From CAZSXU01 sp964610505 (GTDB lineage Bacteria; Arandabacterota; Arandabacteria; JAGLYR01): DNA of 64,000 bases. The stretch covers positions 62,001 to 126,000 of the forward strand of contig CAZSXU010000006.1 in the NCBI GenBank assembly GCA_964610505.1, in the 5' to 3' direction. The notes beneath the pieces are model-generated. The model searched no databases, was not told where the DNA came from, and was given only the letters and a program-made list of their open reading frames with translations. Positions 26,938 to 34,797 of this stretch are shown here, piece after piece. Position numbers and translations under genes: made by a program. Each line of letters opens with the position of its first letter. Position 1 is the first letter of the stretch.

Positions 26938-26948
26938 TTGCTTTCCTG

Positions 26949-28724
26949 ATGATCGCATGGGCGGCGGGGGCTCTGACCGATGCGTCGGCCGAGCCGGCGG
27001 GCGGAGCGCCGCCGGCCCAGATCGAGGCGTCGTTTCAGAAGGCGTTGCGATACGAGCGGCACGGGAATCTCACCGAGGCTCTGGAGATCTATCTGGATCT
27101 CATGGGAACGCCCGAGATCCGATCCCGCGCATACGAGAACGCCGTGCGCGTCACGACTTCGCTCGGGCGCTGGGCGACTCTGGAGACGTTGGTTTCGGAG
27201 AGGCTTCGGGAGGATCCGGGGGACGTGGAGTCCCGGCTTCACCTGGGACGAAGCCTTGCGCATCAGGATCGAGTTGCCGAGGCGCGTAGGGCCTGGAAGG
27301 CGGCGGTGAAAGCGTCCGACGGGCAGCCCGACGTAGTTGAGCGCGTGGCTCGGTATGCGCTGGAAGCCGGGATGCTGGACGACGCGGTCGCGTCGTTTTT
27401 GGATGTGCGAAAGAGGAGCGGTGTGCCGGCGCTCTACGCGGTGGACGTCGCAAACCTGCATTTGAGACAGGACCGGGTCGAGCCTGCCATCGATGAGTTT
27501 CTCCTCTGGCTCGAGGCCCATCCCAAGCAGCATCTTGTGGTGGAGGGAGAGCTGAGAAAGTTGCTCTGGAATCCGGATGTTCGGGAGGAAGCCAAGAAGC
27601 TCCTCTCGGCGGCGGTTCGTGATCGGCGCGAGTGGACGGATCTGAACCGAATCGTGGTCGAGCTCTGGGTGGAGACGGGGTGGTGTGGGGAGGCGCTCGA
27701 GCTGGCAGTGGGTGCAGAAAGCCCTCGAGGCGGGACGGCCCTGTCGCTGGTGAGGCTGGGCGACCGGTGCCGCGAGAAGGGATGTACGCAGGAAGCGATT
27801 CAGGCATACCGGCGGGCCTCGGAAGGGCCTTCGGGCGACCGACAAACGGCGCGCGTGCGATTGGGTCGGTTGCTGATGGATCTGGGCCGGGAACACGAAG
27901 CGGCGGCCGAGTTCGAGAAGTTCCTCGAGGAGGTTCCCTCCGGTGCGAACACGCCGGATGTCCTTTACGACCTGGGACAGGCGCTTCTTCGGATGGGGCG
28001 CTGTGAAGAGGGGCTCGGGCATCTCCGGGTCTTGATTCGGGATTTCCCCCTGAGCCCCAAGCTGGAGGAAGCGCGTTTTCTGGCGGCTGAGTGTCTAATC
28101 GGACTCGGGCGTCTCGATGACGCGGCCGGCGAGCTGGGCAACGCCCCCGTCGAGGATCTCGGTCCCGCGGGGGAGCCGCTGCTTTTCCGGCGGGGTGAGA
28201 TCCTGTTTCTAGCCGGCCGGTTTGATGAAGCGCTCCAGGATTACCAGGGGGTCATCCACCGATTCCCCAGAGGCCGGTACGTCAACGATGCACTGTCCCG
28301 AGTTCTCCTGATCACGGAGAATCGCGTTGCTGGAGACGAAGCACTGGTTCTCTACTCCAGCGCCCTCTACTTCAAGCGTCTTCACCAGTGGTCGCGGGCT
28401 GCCGCCCGGCTCGATTCCCTCGTCCATCATTTCTCCGAGGGATCGCTCATAGAAGAGGCGCTGTTGGCAAGGGCGGAAGTGGAGCGGGATGCGGGCGACC
28501 CGAACCAGGCCATCCGGACTCTGGACCGCCTGCTGAGTGGTGATCCCGATTCGCGCCTCGCCCCCCGGGCGCTGGTGATGAAGGGCGACGTGTATGTCGA
28601 GCAATTGGACGATACGGCGGGCGCCCGACTGGCCTATGAAACGGCTCTGATGCAGTACCCGGATTGTCCGCTTGCGGACGGTGTTCGCCGCAAGCTTCGG
28701 GCCATTGAGGAAGCCCTGCCCTAG
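26949..28724 (+). CDS. Exported TPR-repeat protein, possible non-standard start
   Basis: About 591 aa from ATG 26949. The protein is almost all tetratricopeptide-like helical pairs. ATG 26949 has no ribosome site and cuts a signal peptide in half: reading upstream in the same frame gives IGTARAIVAFLM, and a good AAGGAG (26900-26905) sits 10 bases before an ATC at 26916. Only a TGA at 26907 limits the frame. The true start may be ATC 26916, or there is a sequencing or annotation problem. It follows the DUF4175 gene by 11 bases, so they are co-transcribed. Confidence 0.78.
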   Translation: MIAWAAGALTDASAEPAGGAPPAQIEASFQKALRYERHGNLTEALEIYLDLMGTPEIRSRAYENAVRVTTSLGRWATLETLVSERLREDPGDVESRLHLGRSLAHQDRVAEARRAWKAAVKASDGQPDVVERVARYALEAGMLDDAVASFLDVRKRSGVPALYAVDVANLHLRQDRVEPAIDEFLLWLEAHPKQHLVVEGELRKLLWNPDVREEAKKLLSAAVRDRREWTDLNRIVVELWVETGWCGEALELAVGAESPRGGTALSLVRLGDRCREKGCTQEAIQAYRRASEGPSGDRQTARVRLGRLLMDLGREHEAAAEFEKFLEEVPSGANTPDVLYDLGQALLRMGRCEEGLGHLRVLIRDFPLSPKLEEARFLAAECLIGLGRLDDAAGELGNAPVEDLGPAGEPLLFRRGEILFLAGRFDEALQDYQGVIHRFPRGRYVNDALSRVLLITENRVAGDEALVLYSSALYFKRLHQWSRAAARLDSLVHHFSEGSLIEEALLARAEVERDAGDPNQAIRTLDRLLSGDPDSRLAPRALVMKGDVYVEQLDDTAGARLAYETALMQYPDCPLADGVRRKLRAIEEALP

Positions 28725-28760
28725 GCGGAACAGAGAAGCGGAGATCCCGGAAAGGGGCGT

Positions 28761-30047
28761 TTGAACGTGAACATCGAACGGGTGCGCGTCGCAGGACTGG
28801 GACTCCTCCTGTTGCTTCTCCTCGGATCCCACATCGCCCAGGCCCAGGATGACCGAATTCTCATCTACATGGATCTGGAGCAAACCGACCACCTCAAGGC
28901 CTACGGGTTGGCGTACTGGTGCCTGGAGCAGGGGCTCACGGTCGAGTGGCTTCTGAACTACCGCGGCGGGTCTTTCCTTACGGAGGCTCGGGATTTCGCC
29001 GCCCGCGCGGCGAGGTTGAAAGGCGTGGCCTTGTCGGTTGTCTCGGCGGGTGAAGTTGCGGACATTCACGCCCGAATTGAGCAAGAGAACATGGAGGTGG
29101 TCCTTCTGGAGAAGGCCCCCGCCGTTGCCATTTACGCCCCGCCCGAGAAGGAGCCCTGGGACGATGCGGTGATGCTGGCCGTGGAGTATGCAGAGATCCC
29201 CTACCAGCGGGTGTACGATGCTGAAGTGCTCTCTGGAGGACTCGAGGAGTACGACTGGCTCCATCTTCATCACGAGGATTTCACGGGGCAGTATGGGAAA
29301 TTCTACGCGAGCTTTCGAAACGCGGAGTGGTACCGGAACCAGGTGCAGCAGATGGAAGCGCGAGCCGCCGAAGCCGGGTTCGCCACGGTTGCCGCGCACA
29401 AGAGCGCCGTGGCCCAGGGAATCCGAGAATACGTTTCGCGGGGAGGGTTCCTCTTCTCGATGTGCTCGGGGACCGACTCCTTCGACATTGCCCTGGCGGC
29501 CGAGGGTGTAGACATCGTCGAAAGCGTGTTCGACGGCGATCCGCCGGAGTCCGGATTCCAGAGGAAGATCGACACCTCCAAATGCTTCGTGTTCGAGAGA
29601 TTTCGTCTGATTCCCGATCCCCTCGTCTACGAATTCTCCGATATCGACATGACCGAGGTTGCACTCCGACGCGGATACGAAGCGGACTACTTCACGCTCT
29701 TCGATTTCTCCGCGAAGTACGACCCGGTCCCCTCGATGTTGACGCAGAACCACGTATCCATCATCAATGGTTTTCTCGGCCAAACCACCTCGTTTCGCCG
29801 GTCCCTGATCAAGGATACGGTGACGATCCTGGGAGAGGTGGAAGGCGTGGACGAAGTCAAGTACCTGCACGGCAACTACGGCAAGGGCACGTTTACCTTC
29901 TATGGCGGCCACGATCCGGAAGACTACCAGCACATGGTGGGGGATCCACCCACCGACCTCTCCCTGCACCGGAACTCACCGGGGTACCGGCTCATCCTGA
30001 ACAACATTCTCTTCCCGGCGGCGAAGAAGAAAGAGCGCAAGACGTAG
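28761..30047 (+). CDS. Exported protein of the family often mislabelled asparagine synthetase B
   Basis: 428 aa. A signal peptide (to AQAQD, about residue 29) is followed by ILIYMDLEQTDHLKAYGLAYW, which I recognise from exported proteins in FCB genomes that automatic pipelines call asparagine synthetase B, although neither AsnB domain is present. Later landmarks are GGFLFSMCSGTDSFDIALA, a nucleophile-elbow-like segment, and HGNYGKGTFTFYGGHDPEDYQH. It may be a glutamine-amidotransferase-like fold. Last gene of the DUF4159 operon; ribosome site AAAGGGG upstream. Confidence 0.72.
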   Translation: MNVNIERVRVAGLGLLLLLLLGSHIAQAQDDRILIYMDLEQTDHLKAYGLAYWCLEQGLTVEWLLNYRGGSFLTEARDFAARAARLKGVALSVVSAGEVADIHARIEQENMEVVLLEKAPAVAIYAPPEKEPWDDAVMLAVEYAEIPYQRVYDAEVLSGGLEEYDWLHLHHEDFTGQYGKFYASFRNAEWYRNQVQQMEARAAEAGFATVAAHKSAVAQGIREYVSRGGFLFSMCSGTDSFDIALAAEGVDIVESVFDGDPPESGFQRKIDTSKCFVFERFRLIPDPLVYEFSDIDMTEVALRRGYEADYFTLFDFSAKYDPVPSMLTQNHVSIINGFLGQTTSFRRSLIKDTVTILGEVEGVDEVKYLHGNYGKGTFTFYGGHDPEDYQHMVGDPPTDLSLHRNSPGYRLILNNILFPAAKKKERKT

Positions 30048-30087
30048 CGGGATCGGCGCACAATGCTCCCCCATCTTGTCTTCGGTG

Positions 30088-30241
30088 CGCGGTTCGGATG
30101 TTGTGCCGCGGTTGGGCAGAGCGCGCGGTCGGGATGTTGTGCCGCGGTTGGGCAGAGCGCGCGGTCGGGATGTTGTGCCGCGGTTGGGCAGAGCGCGCGG
30201 TTCGGATGTAGTGCCGCGGTTGGGCAGAGCGCGCGGTTCGG
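30088..30241. repeat. 36-bp tandem repeat, four units plus a partial fifth
   Basis: Units begin at 30088, 30124, 30160 and 30196, with ten bases of a fifth at 30232. Each reads roughly CGCGGTTCGGATGTTGTGCC followed by GCGGTTGGGCAGAG; units 2 and 3 are identical. There are no spacers, so this is not CRISPR. Because 36 is divisible by 3, several frames stay open through it on both strands, but none has a convincing start or composition. Confidence 0.9.
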
Positions 30242-31034
30242 AACGAAACGTCGAATGGTCGGAGAGGGCGGGCGGGAGAGAGAAGAGAAGGGACCCCGTC
30301 TCCAACCGTGCCATGAGGCCTCGGGAACCCAGGGGCATAGGGCCCTCTCAAAAGATAGATTCGAGGGGTCACAGTCCACGCATTGGTCAGGGTCCCTTCA
30401 CTCCCACTATACCAACGGCCGTGAAGTGCGTCAAGTTAGAGGTGTCAATCCGTTGCTGCGAATGGAGTTGGGTGGAAAATCGTGTTTGGGGCTACGAAAA
30501 CGGCGAACCCGAGTTCCGCTCGGCGATCGAACTCGGTACGCGGGCGTCCGGGCGTGAAATGCCCGCTAAAGAGCTTCGTCCGGTGAGTCGATAGTTGAAC
30601 AAAGAGAGGGGGCTGGCCTGCAAGTCTTTGCGGAGGCGGCTCGCGGATTTGCCTTGAGGCGGATTCGGGGTATCGCCTGCAATCCGGAGAGTCCACCCTC
30701 GACTCCAACAGAACGCGTGAGCAACGGCTTTGCCTGTTCAAACGGATGGAGCCGCGAGACCGGTCGTTGTGGGCGCCGGTGATCGGGGTCTTTCCGAAAG
30801 CGCTCCTCGGCGTCATATCTCTCTGGGAATAGAGGGGATGGCCGCTGCAGACATGGGGGACATCTCCCGGGGAGCAGTGGAACCTCGGTCTCTGCACTTG
30901 TGGAGTGCTCGGCAAACCACGGACCTGCAGATTTCCGGGGAGGCCGGTTCCGGAGACGGTTGAACAGCAGAGTGCCACGCCGCCTGTGTGCCGTTCCCGG
31001 CCAGAACGCAGAGATCCGGGTGAAAGGGTCGACC
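30242..31034. other. Intergenic stretch of about 790 bases, no gene recognised
   Basis: Short frames exist on both strands but they disagree in phase and lack ribosome sites. The only clear signal is a leftward promoter at 30406-30434. The ribosome site of the first response regulator lies at its right end. Confidence 0.5.
30406..30434 (-). promoter_or_regulatory. Leftward sigma-70 promoter facing the tandem repeat
   Basis: On the minus strand TTGACG, 17-base spacer, TATAGT. It would transcribe leftward from about 30399 through the 36-bp repeat array and antisense to the 3' end of the 28761-30047 gene. No leftward gene with a ribosome site lies within reach. Confidence 0.6.
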
Positions 31035-31532
31035 ATGGAACGCAAGCGGATTCTTGTTGTGGATGACGATCGGTTCATACGAAGGGCTGTGCGGCACTTG
31101 GTCGAATGCATGGGCCATGAGTGTATCGAGGCCGGGGCCGGCGACGAAGGGTTCAGGGTGGCGATGTCCGAGGAGCCGGACCTTATCGTACTGGATGTGA
31201 TGCTGCCCAGTGTCAACGGATACGAGGTCTCTCGCATGATCAAGGAAGAGGTGCAGAAGAACGGGAGTGCCAGAGATCTCCCCATTCTCATCGTGACGGC
31301 ACGTAGAACCGATTCCGAGGAACGCGAGGAGTTCCTCCAGACTTGGTCTCGGGCCGATGAATTCATCTACAAACCATTCGATCTCGACAACTTGAGCGAG
31401 AGAATCTCCGCGCATCTTGACGCAGCGACGCAGTGCGGCGAGCAGTCGTTCGAAGAGCACGAAGAGCACAACGAGGAATCCGAACCCGCAGCTGAGGTGA
31501 TCCATGCCGAAGAAGTCCATTCTCGTGATTGA
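31035..31532 (+). CDS. Single-domain response regulator (CheY-like) with acidic tail
   Basis: 165 aa. A receiver domain with acidic pocket (VVDDD), phosphoacceptor Asp54 (LIVLDVMLP), Thr88 and Lys113 (YKPF), then an acidic tail of about 35 residues (EEHEEHNEESEPAAEV) and no DNA-binding domain. It probably acts by protein contact. ATG 31035 starts the receiver domain directly. The next response regulator overlaps by 29 bases, and the orphan ATPase at 1053 is a possible but unproven partner. Confidence 0.88.
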   Translation: MERKRILVVDDDRFIRRAVRHLVECMGHECIEAGAGDEGFRVAMSEEPDLIVLDVMLPSVNGYEVSRMIKEEVQKNGSARDLPILIVTARRTDSEEREEFLQTWSRADEFIYKPFDLDNLSERISAHLDAATQCGEQSFEEHEEHNEESEPAAEVIHAEEVHSRD

Positions 31533-31905
31533 GGACACGAAGTCGGTGCGACAAATTGTGGCGGCGATGCTGGTCGACGAGGGCTATGAGGTCGTCACGG
31601 CCATCGACGGAAAGGATGGTCTGGATCTGGCAAGGCGTGAGCGTCCGGATCTGATCATCCTGGACGTGATGCTGCCGGAAATGAACGGGTACGAGGTTTG
31701 CTGTCGGCTGAAATTCGACGAAGAGTACGAGCACATTCCGGTCATTCTTCTTACGGCCCGCCGCAAGGAGGCGGACCGGAAGAAGGCGGAACAGACGTGC
31801 GCGGACGCCTACCTGACGAAACCCTTCGAACGCGAAGCCCTGGTGCAGGAGATTCGCCGGTTGTTGAAGCCTAAGAAGGCGACGCAAAAGACGAAAGCGT
31901 CCTAG
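31504..31905 (+). CDS. Single-domain response regulator (CheY-like)
   Basis: 133 aa. Receiver domain with VIEDT acidic pocket, phosphoacceptor Asp54 (LIILDVMLPEMNGYEV), Thr84 and Lys106 (LTKPF), and a short basic tail. The start overlaps the preceding regulator, so the pair is co-expressed. Its stop codon TAG is the first bases of the second copy of the 179-bp repeat, an unusual junction; without the element the protein would end elsewhere. Confidence 0.9.
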   Translation: MPKKSILVIEDTKSVRQIVAAMLVDEGYEVVTAIDGKDGLDLARRERPDLIILDVMLPEMNGYEVCCRLKFDEEYEHIPVILLTARRKEADRKKAEQTCADAYLTKPFEREALVQEIRRLLKPKKATQKTKAS

Positions 31906-32082
31906 CCCGCATTTCTCACCAGCCTCGTCGCGAGGCGTTGTAGACACCTGTAATGACGAGGAATGAGAGTAAGGAGACCGGAGGCGTACCGAAAGGTCCG
32001 CCGAGGATCGCCGAACGAGTATGACGAAGCCAGTGCAGGCAGATACGACGCCGCAGCAGATGGCCGGTGAGACATGCGGGCT
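31904..32082. mobile_element. 179-bp MITE-like repeat, copy 2
   Basis: The same length as 4524-4702 and about 92% identical, in the same orientation. The left terminal sequence is AGCCCGCATTTCTCACC and the right end GGTGAGACATGCGGGCT is its complement with one mismatch. The left boundary (CCTAG) supplies the stop codon of the response regulator; the right CTAG has decayed to CTGG. Confidence 0.75.
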
Positions 32083-32133
32083 GGCCCACAGAGGAAGCTC
32101 ACCCTCCGTTGCGGGGACCGCAGGGACCGAAGT

Positions 32134-33762
32134 TCACTGCTGAAGGTACCCGAGAGAATCGAGGATGTTCTTTTCCTCTGCGTCCGGGGGATGTGGGGAG
32201 ACAATGAACTCCGGCTCGTCCTTGCGCCGCGCGTCGTCCTTGTCAATCTTGACCGGCGTGGCGGAGAGCTGTTCCGGAACGAAAGCCTCCTCGATGACCC
32301 GACCCGAGAAATCCGCCGGAACGGGTAATCCCAGCATGTACAGAATCGTCGGCGCCGCGTTGATCAGTTCCGAATCCACCCGTTCGCCGACACGCACTTG
32401 GGGCCCGGCAAGGGCAAACACGCCCTCTCTCTCGTTATTGCCGGGGTATGGATGATTCCGGCCGATTTCGAGCGGGCCGACCACCTGGCTGAGCTCGAAG
32501 TACCCGGCGAAGGAAACCCCCAACGGAAGCACGCCTCGAGCGGTCTGGAAGAAGATATCCGGCAGCATATCCACGCGTTCACCTCTCGAGATTTCCTCTC
32601 GAGTGTAGACGCGCGTCACGATGTTCTCACCCGTCTGTGGATCGCGATAGTTGAGCAAACGTCGTTTGATGTCTTGGACGAGACCCTGATAGTCGGTCCC
32701 CGTTTCGACAACACCGCTGGGCTCGCGTCCCCGAACGTTGATCTGAATGTGCCCGAAATTCGAATGGCAGTCGGCAATAGAGAAAGCCCTTGTTCCGGGC
32801 CAGAGGATCTGGTACTTCCCCAGTCCCAGATCTTCAAGGTCTTGCTCCTCGGTGAAGGGAACCACCCGCAGGCTGTCGTCGATCCAACCTCGCAGGCCCA
32901 GGAATCCCTCTTCCAGCAGCCATCGATTGATGGAGAAGTACCGATCATAGGCCCTAGGGAGGAACCCCTGGCCGGAGATCAGCATGACGGACGTTTCGGG
33001 GCCGGCCGTCTCGATCAGCCGCCCGAGGCAGCGATCCGCCTCAACATAGGCGGCCTCCACGGCCTCCGGATCATCGATGTAGGACCGGCAGAGTTCATCC
33101 AGATTCTTGAAGCAGACCATGCACAGGTTCCACTCGAGCCTCCGCATGTACTTGGCGGCCATCTCGGCACGCTGGTTCATTGCGGATACGTACTCATCGA
33201 CGGTGCGGCGGGACTTGAAGAAGGGGACATATCCCGTCTGTCTCAGTTGCTCGGAAAGGCCGGGGGGGTACGTATAGATTCCGTCTTCATCGGCGGGCAC
33301 CCCGCAGACGAGAACGCCCGGGGTCTTCGAGGGGGGAAACGTCAGGGGGAGGTTCAGCAGGATCACACGTCCGCCGGCCTCACCCACGAGGTCCCAGACC
33401 CGCTTCTCGAGAGCGAAACTCGCCCCGGTGACCGGAGCGCCCCGATACGTCTCGGGAGCCAGAATCGTCCACTGGTAGAGGCCGGTTTGCCCGGGATCCT
33501 TGCCCGTGCTGATGGCTCCCCAGATGGGGGGCATGACGGGCGGAATCGTCGAGAAGAGGGCCCCGTGGACGCCCTCCCGAAAAAGTCGGGCCATGGCCGG
33601 CAGCTTGCCCGCCTGGATCATCGGCTCGATGAATTCGAGATCGGCCCCGGACACGACGACCACGAGTACCCTGGGCAAATCCTCAACATCTCGGCCGCAC
33701 CCGGACGGCAAGACAAGCGCGAAAATCAGGACGAGTGCAATCGCGGGTCCCTTTCGAATCAC
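32134..33762 (-). CDS. Alkaline-phosphatase/type I phosphodiesterase-fold lipoprotein, probably catalytically dead
   Basis: 542 aa from GTG 33762 (GGAGG 5 bases upstream). Lipobox LPSGC gives lipidation at Cys22. The fold is that of the nucleotide pyrophosphatase/phosphodiesterase class, as in the 54021 and 62484 products, but aligned active-site residues are lost: the first metal Asp is Ser (VVVSGADL), the nucleophile Thr is Met (IPPVMPPIW), the second-site His is Arg, SDHG is SGQG, and the last metal His is Asn (GNNEREG). It is likely a non-enzymatic binding or regulatory lipoprotein. It is convergent with the response regulators and the repeat. Confidence 0.82.
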   Translation of the reverse strand: MIRKGPAIALVLIFALVLPSGCGRDVEDLPRVLVVVVSGADLEFIEPMIQAGKLPAMARLFREGVHGALFSTIPPVMPPIWGAISTGKDPGQTGLYQWTILAPETYRGAPVTGASFALEKRVWDLVGEAGGRVILLNLPLTFPPSKTPGVLVCGVPADEDGIYTYPPGLSEQLRQTGYVPFFKSRRTVDEYVSAMNQRAEMAAKYMRRLEWNLCMVCFKNLDELCRSYIDDPEAVEAAYVEADRCLGRLIETAGPETSVMLISGQGFLPRAYDRYFSINRWLLEEGFLGLRGWIDDSLRVVPFTEEQDLEDLGLGKYQILWPGTRAFSIADCHSNFGHIQINVRGREPSGVVETGTDYQGLVQDIKRRLLNYRDPQTGENIVTRVYTREEISRGERVDMLPDIFFQTARGVLPLGVSFAGYFELSQVVGPLEIGRNHPYPGNNEREGVFALAGPQVRVGERVDSELINAAPTILYMLGLPVPADFSGRVIEEAFVPEQLSATPVKIDKDDARRKDEPEFIVSPHPPDAEEKNILDSLGYLQQ

Positions 33763-33951
33763 GATATCCTCCGTGTTGGACGGCAGTGTACGGCGCCTAT
33801 CCCTGCAATCGGGGGAGAGTACGCTGGATCTTGTGCGATGGCTGCCCAAGGCTAGCACAAGTCGAAACCGGGTGTCAAGAAACCCACTTGACGCGTATCC
33901 GGGCCAACCCCGTGCCGCGGGAGGCGGAAATCCGCGGGCGCGACAAAACTC

Positions 33952-33980
33952 TTGACGGGAACCCGATCGGGGACTACCCT
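33952..33980 (+). promoter_or_regulatory. Sigma-70 promoter of the lamin-tail protein gene
   Basis: TTGACG, 17-base spacer, TACCCT, about 110 bases before ATG 34092. It lies in the divergent spacer 33763-34091, in which no other gene is seen. Confidence 0.55.
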
Positions 33981-34091
33981 GGAACTGGGGAATCCGACAT
34001 AGAGAGGAGGTGAGGGGAGAGACCGAGCGAATCTGCATATTGAGTCCATGAATGCCGAGCGAAGGGTTGGATGTGATGAGGAGGTGTGGTG

Positions 34092-34733
34092 ATGAAAGTC
34101 GCTTGGCTCTTTTTGTGCCTGATTGCCGTGGTCGGAACGGACATGGCCGGCCGCGCCGAGGAACGGGACACGGCTCGATTGACGTCGGGGATTGCCATTA
34201 ATGAGGTCCTCGCGGATCCGCCCGAAGGGGAGAACGGTGATGCGAATCGGGATGGGCAGCGGAATACCTATGGCGACGAGTTCGTGGAACTCTACAATTC
34301 CGGCCCCGACACGACGGACCTCAGCGGTTGGTACATCGCGGATGCCGTAGACATCCGCCATGTGTTTCCTGATTCGATCGAAGTTCTTCTTGCGCCGGGG
34401 CAGTTTCTCACGGTCTTCGGCGGCGGTGATCCAACCGGGTTCGACGGTGCCGTGTGGGTGGCTTCATCGGGTCGACTTTCGCTCAACAACAGCGATGACG
34501 TGGTCGCATTGATCTCCACTTCCGGTGACACGATGGACGTGCACACCTACGGAGCGGAAGCCGGACGCAACGAATCGCTGATCCGGGTTCCCGACGGGTC
34601 CGGCGATTGGACGAGGCCGTCCGTGGAGGACTGGGACTGGCTCTTCAGTCCGCAGGAGCCCAACCGCGGCGATACGAGCGCGGGGAACGTATCCTGGGGT
34701 GAGGTGAAGCGACAGTACTTCGCCCGTGGATAG
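34092..34733 (+). CDS. Exported lamin-tail-domain (LTD) protein
   Basis: 213 aa. A signal peptide (to about residue 24) is followed by a lamin-tail domain: IAINEVLADPPEG, GDANRDGQRNTYGDEFVELYN, DLSGWYIAD and a GRLSLNNSDDVVAL segment. The DANRDG stretch resembles a calcium-binding dockerin/EF-type loop. Such bacterial LTD proteins are exported, often as parts of surface nucleases or adhesins; here the domain stands alone. GAGGAGG is 8 bases upstream of ATG 34092. Convergent with the receiver-HTH-cupin gene across a strong hairpin. Confidence 0.85.
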   Translation: MKVAWLFLCLIAVVGTDMAGRAEERDTARLTSGIAINEVLADPPEGENGDANRDGQRNTYGDEFVELYNSGPDTTDLSGWYIADAVDIRHVFPDSIEVLLAPGQFLTVFGGGDPTGFDGAVWVASSGRLSLNNSDDVVALISTSGDTMDVHTYGAEAGRNESLIRVPDGSGDWTRPSVEDWDWLFSPQEPNRGDTSAGNVSWGEVKRQYFARG

Positions 34734-34745
34734 ACGAACACAAGA

Positions 34746-34779
34746 ATGCGGCCCGAACTCGAAAGAGTTCGGGCCGCAT
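34746..34779. terminator. Bidirectional hairpin between convergent genes
   Basis: A perfect 15-bp stem with a GAAA tetraloop: ATGCGGCCCGAACTC and its complement. No T-run follows on either side, so it may act as a stability or pause hairpin, but placement between two converging stops suggests termination. Confidence 0.75.
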
Positions 34780-34797
34780 GTGCGTTCCTGGGGACAT

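Noticed and set aside
28761..30047. True asparagine synthetase
   Set aside because: No N-terminal Cys glutaminase or ATP-pyrophosphatase motif; the protein has a signal peptide.
30088..30241. CRISPR array suggested by 36-bp units
   Set aside because: Units are directly adjacent without spacers and there are no cas genes; it is a plain tandem repeat.
29924..30379. Leftward protein-coding gene through the tandem repeat
   Set aside because: Three frames stay open because the unit is a multiple of three; no ribosome site, and each frame gives an unnatural composition.
30435..31034. Several frames of 75-260 codons on both strands in the gap before the response regulators
   Set aside because: No ribosome sites, no domain, and conflicting phases; the response regulator begins at 31035.
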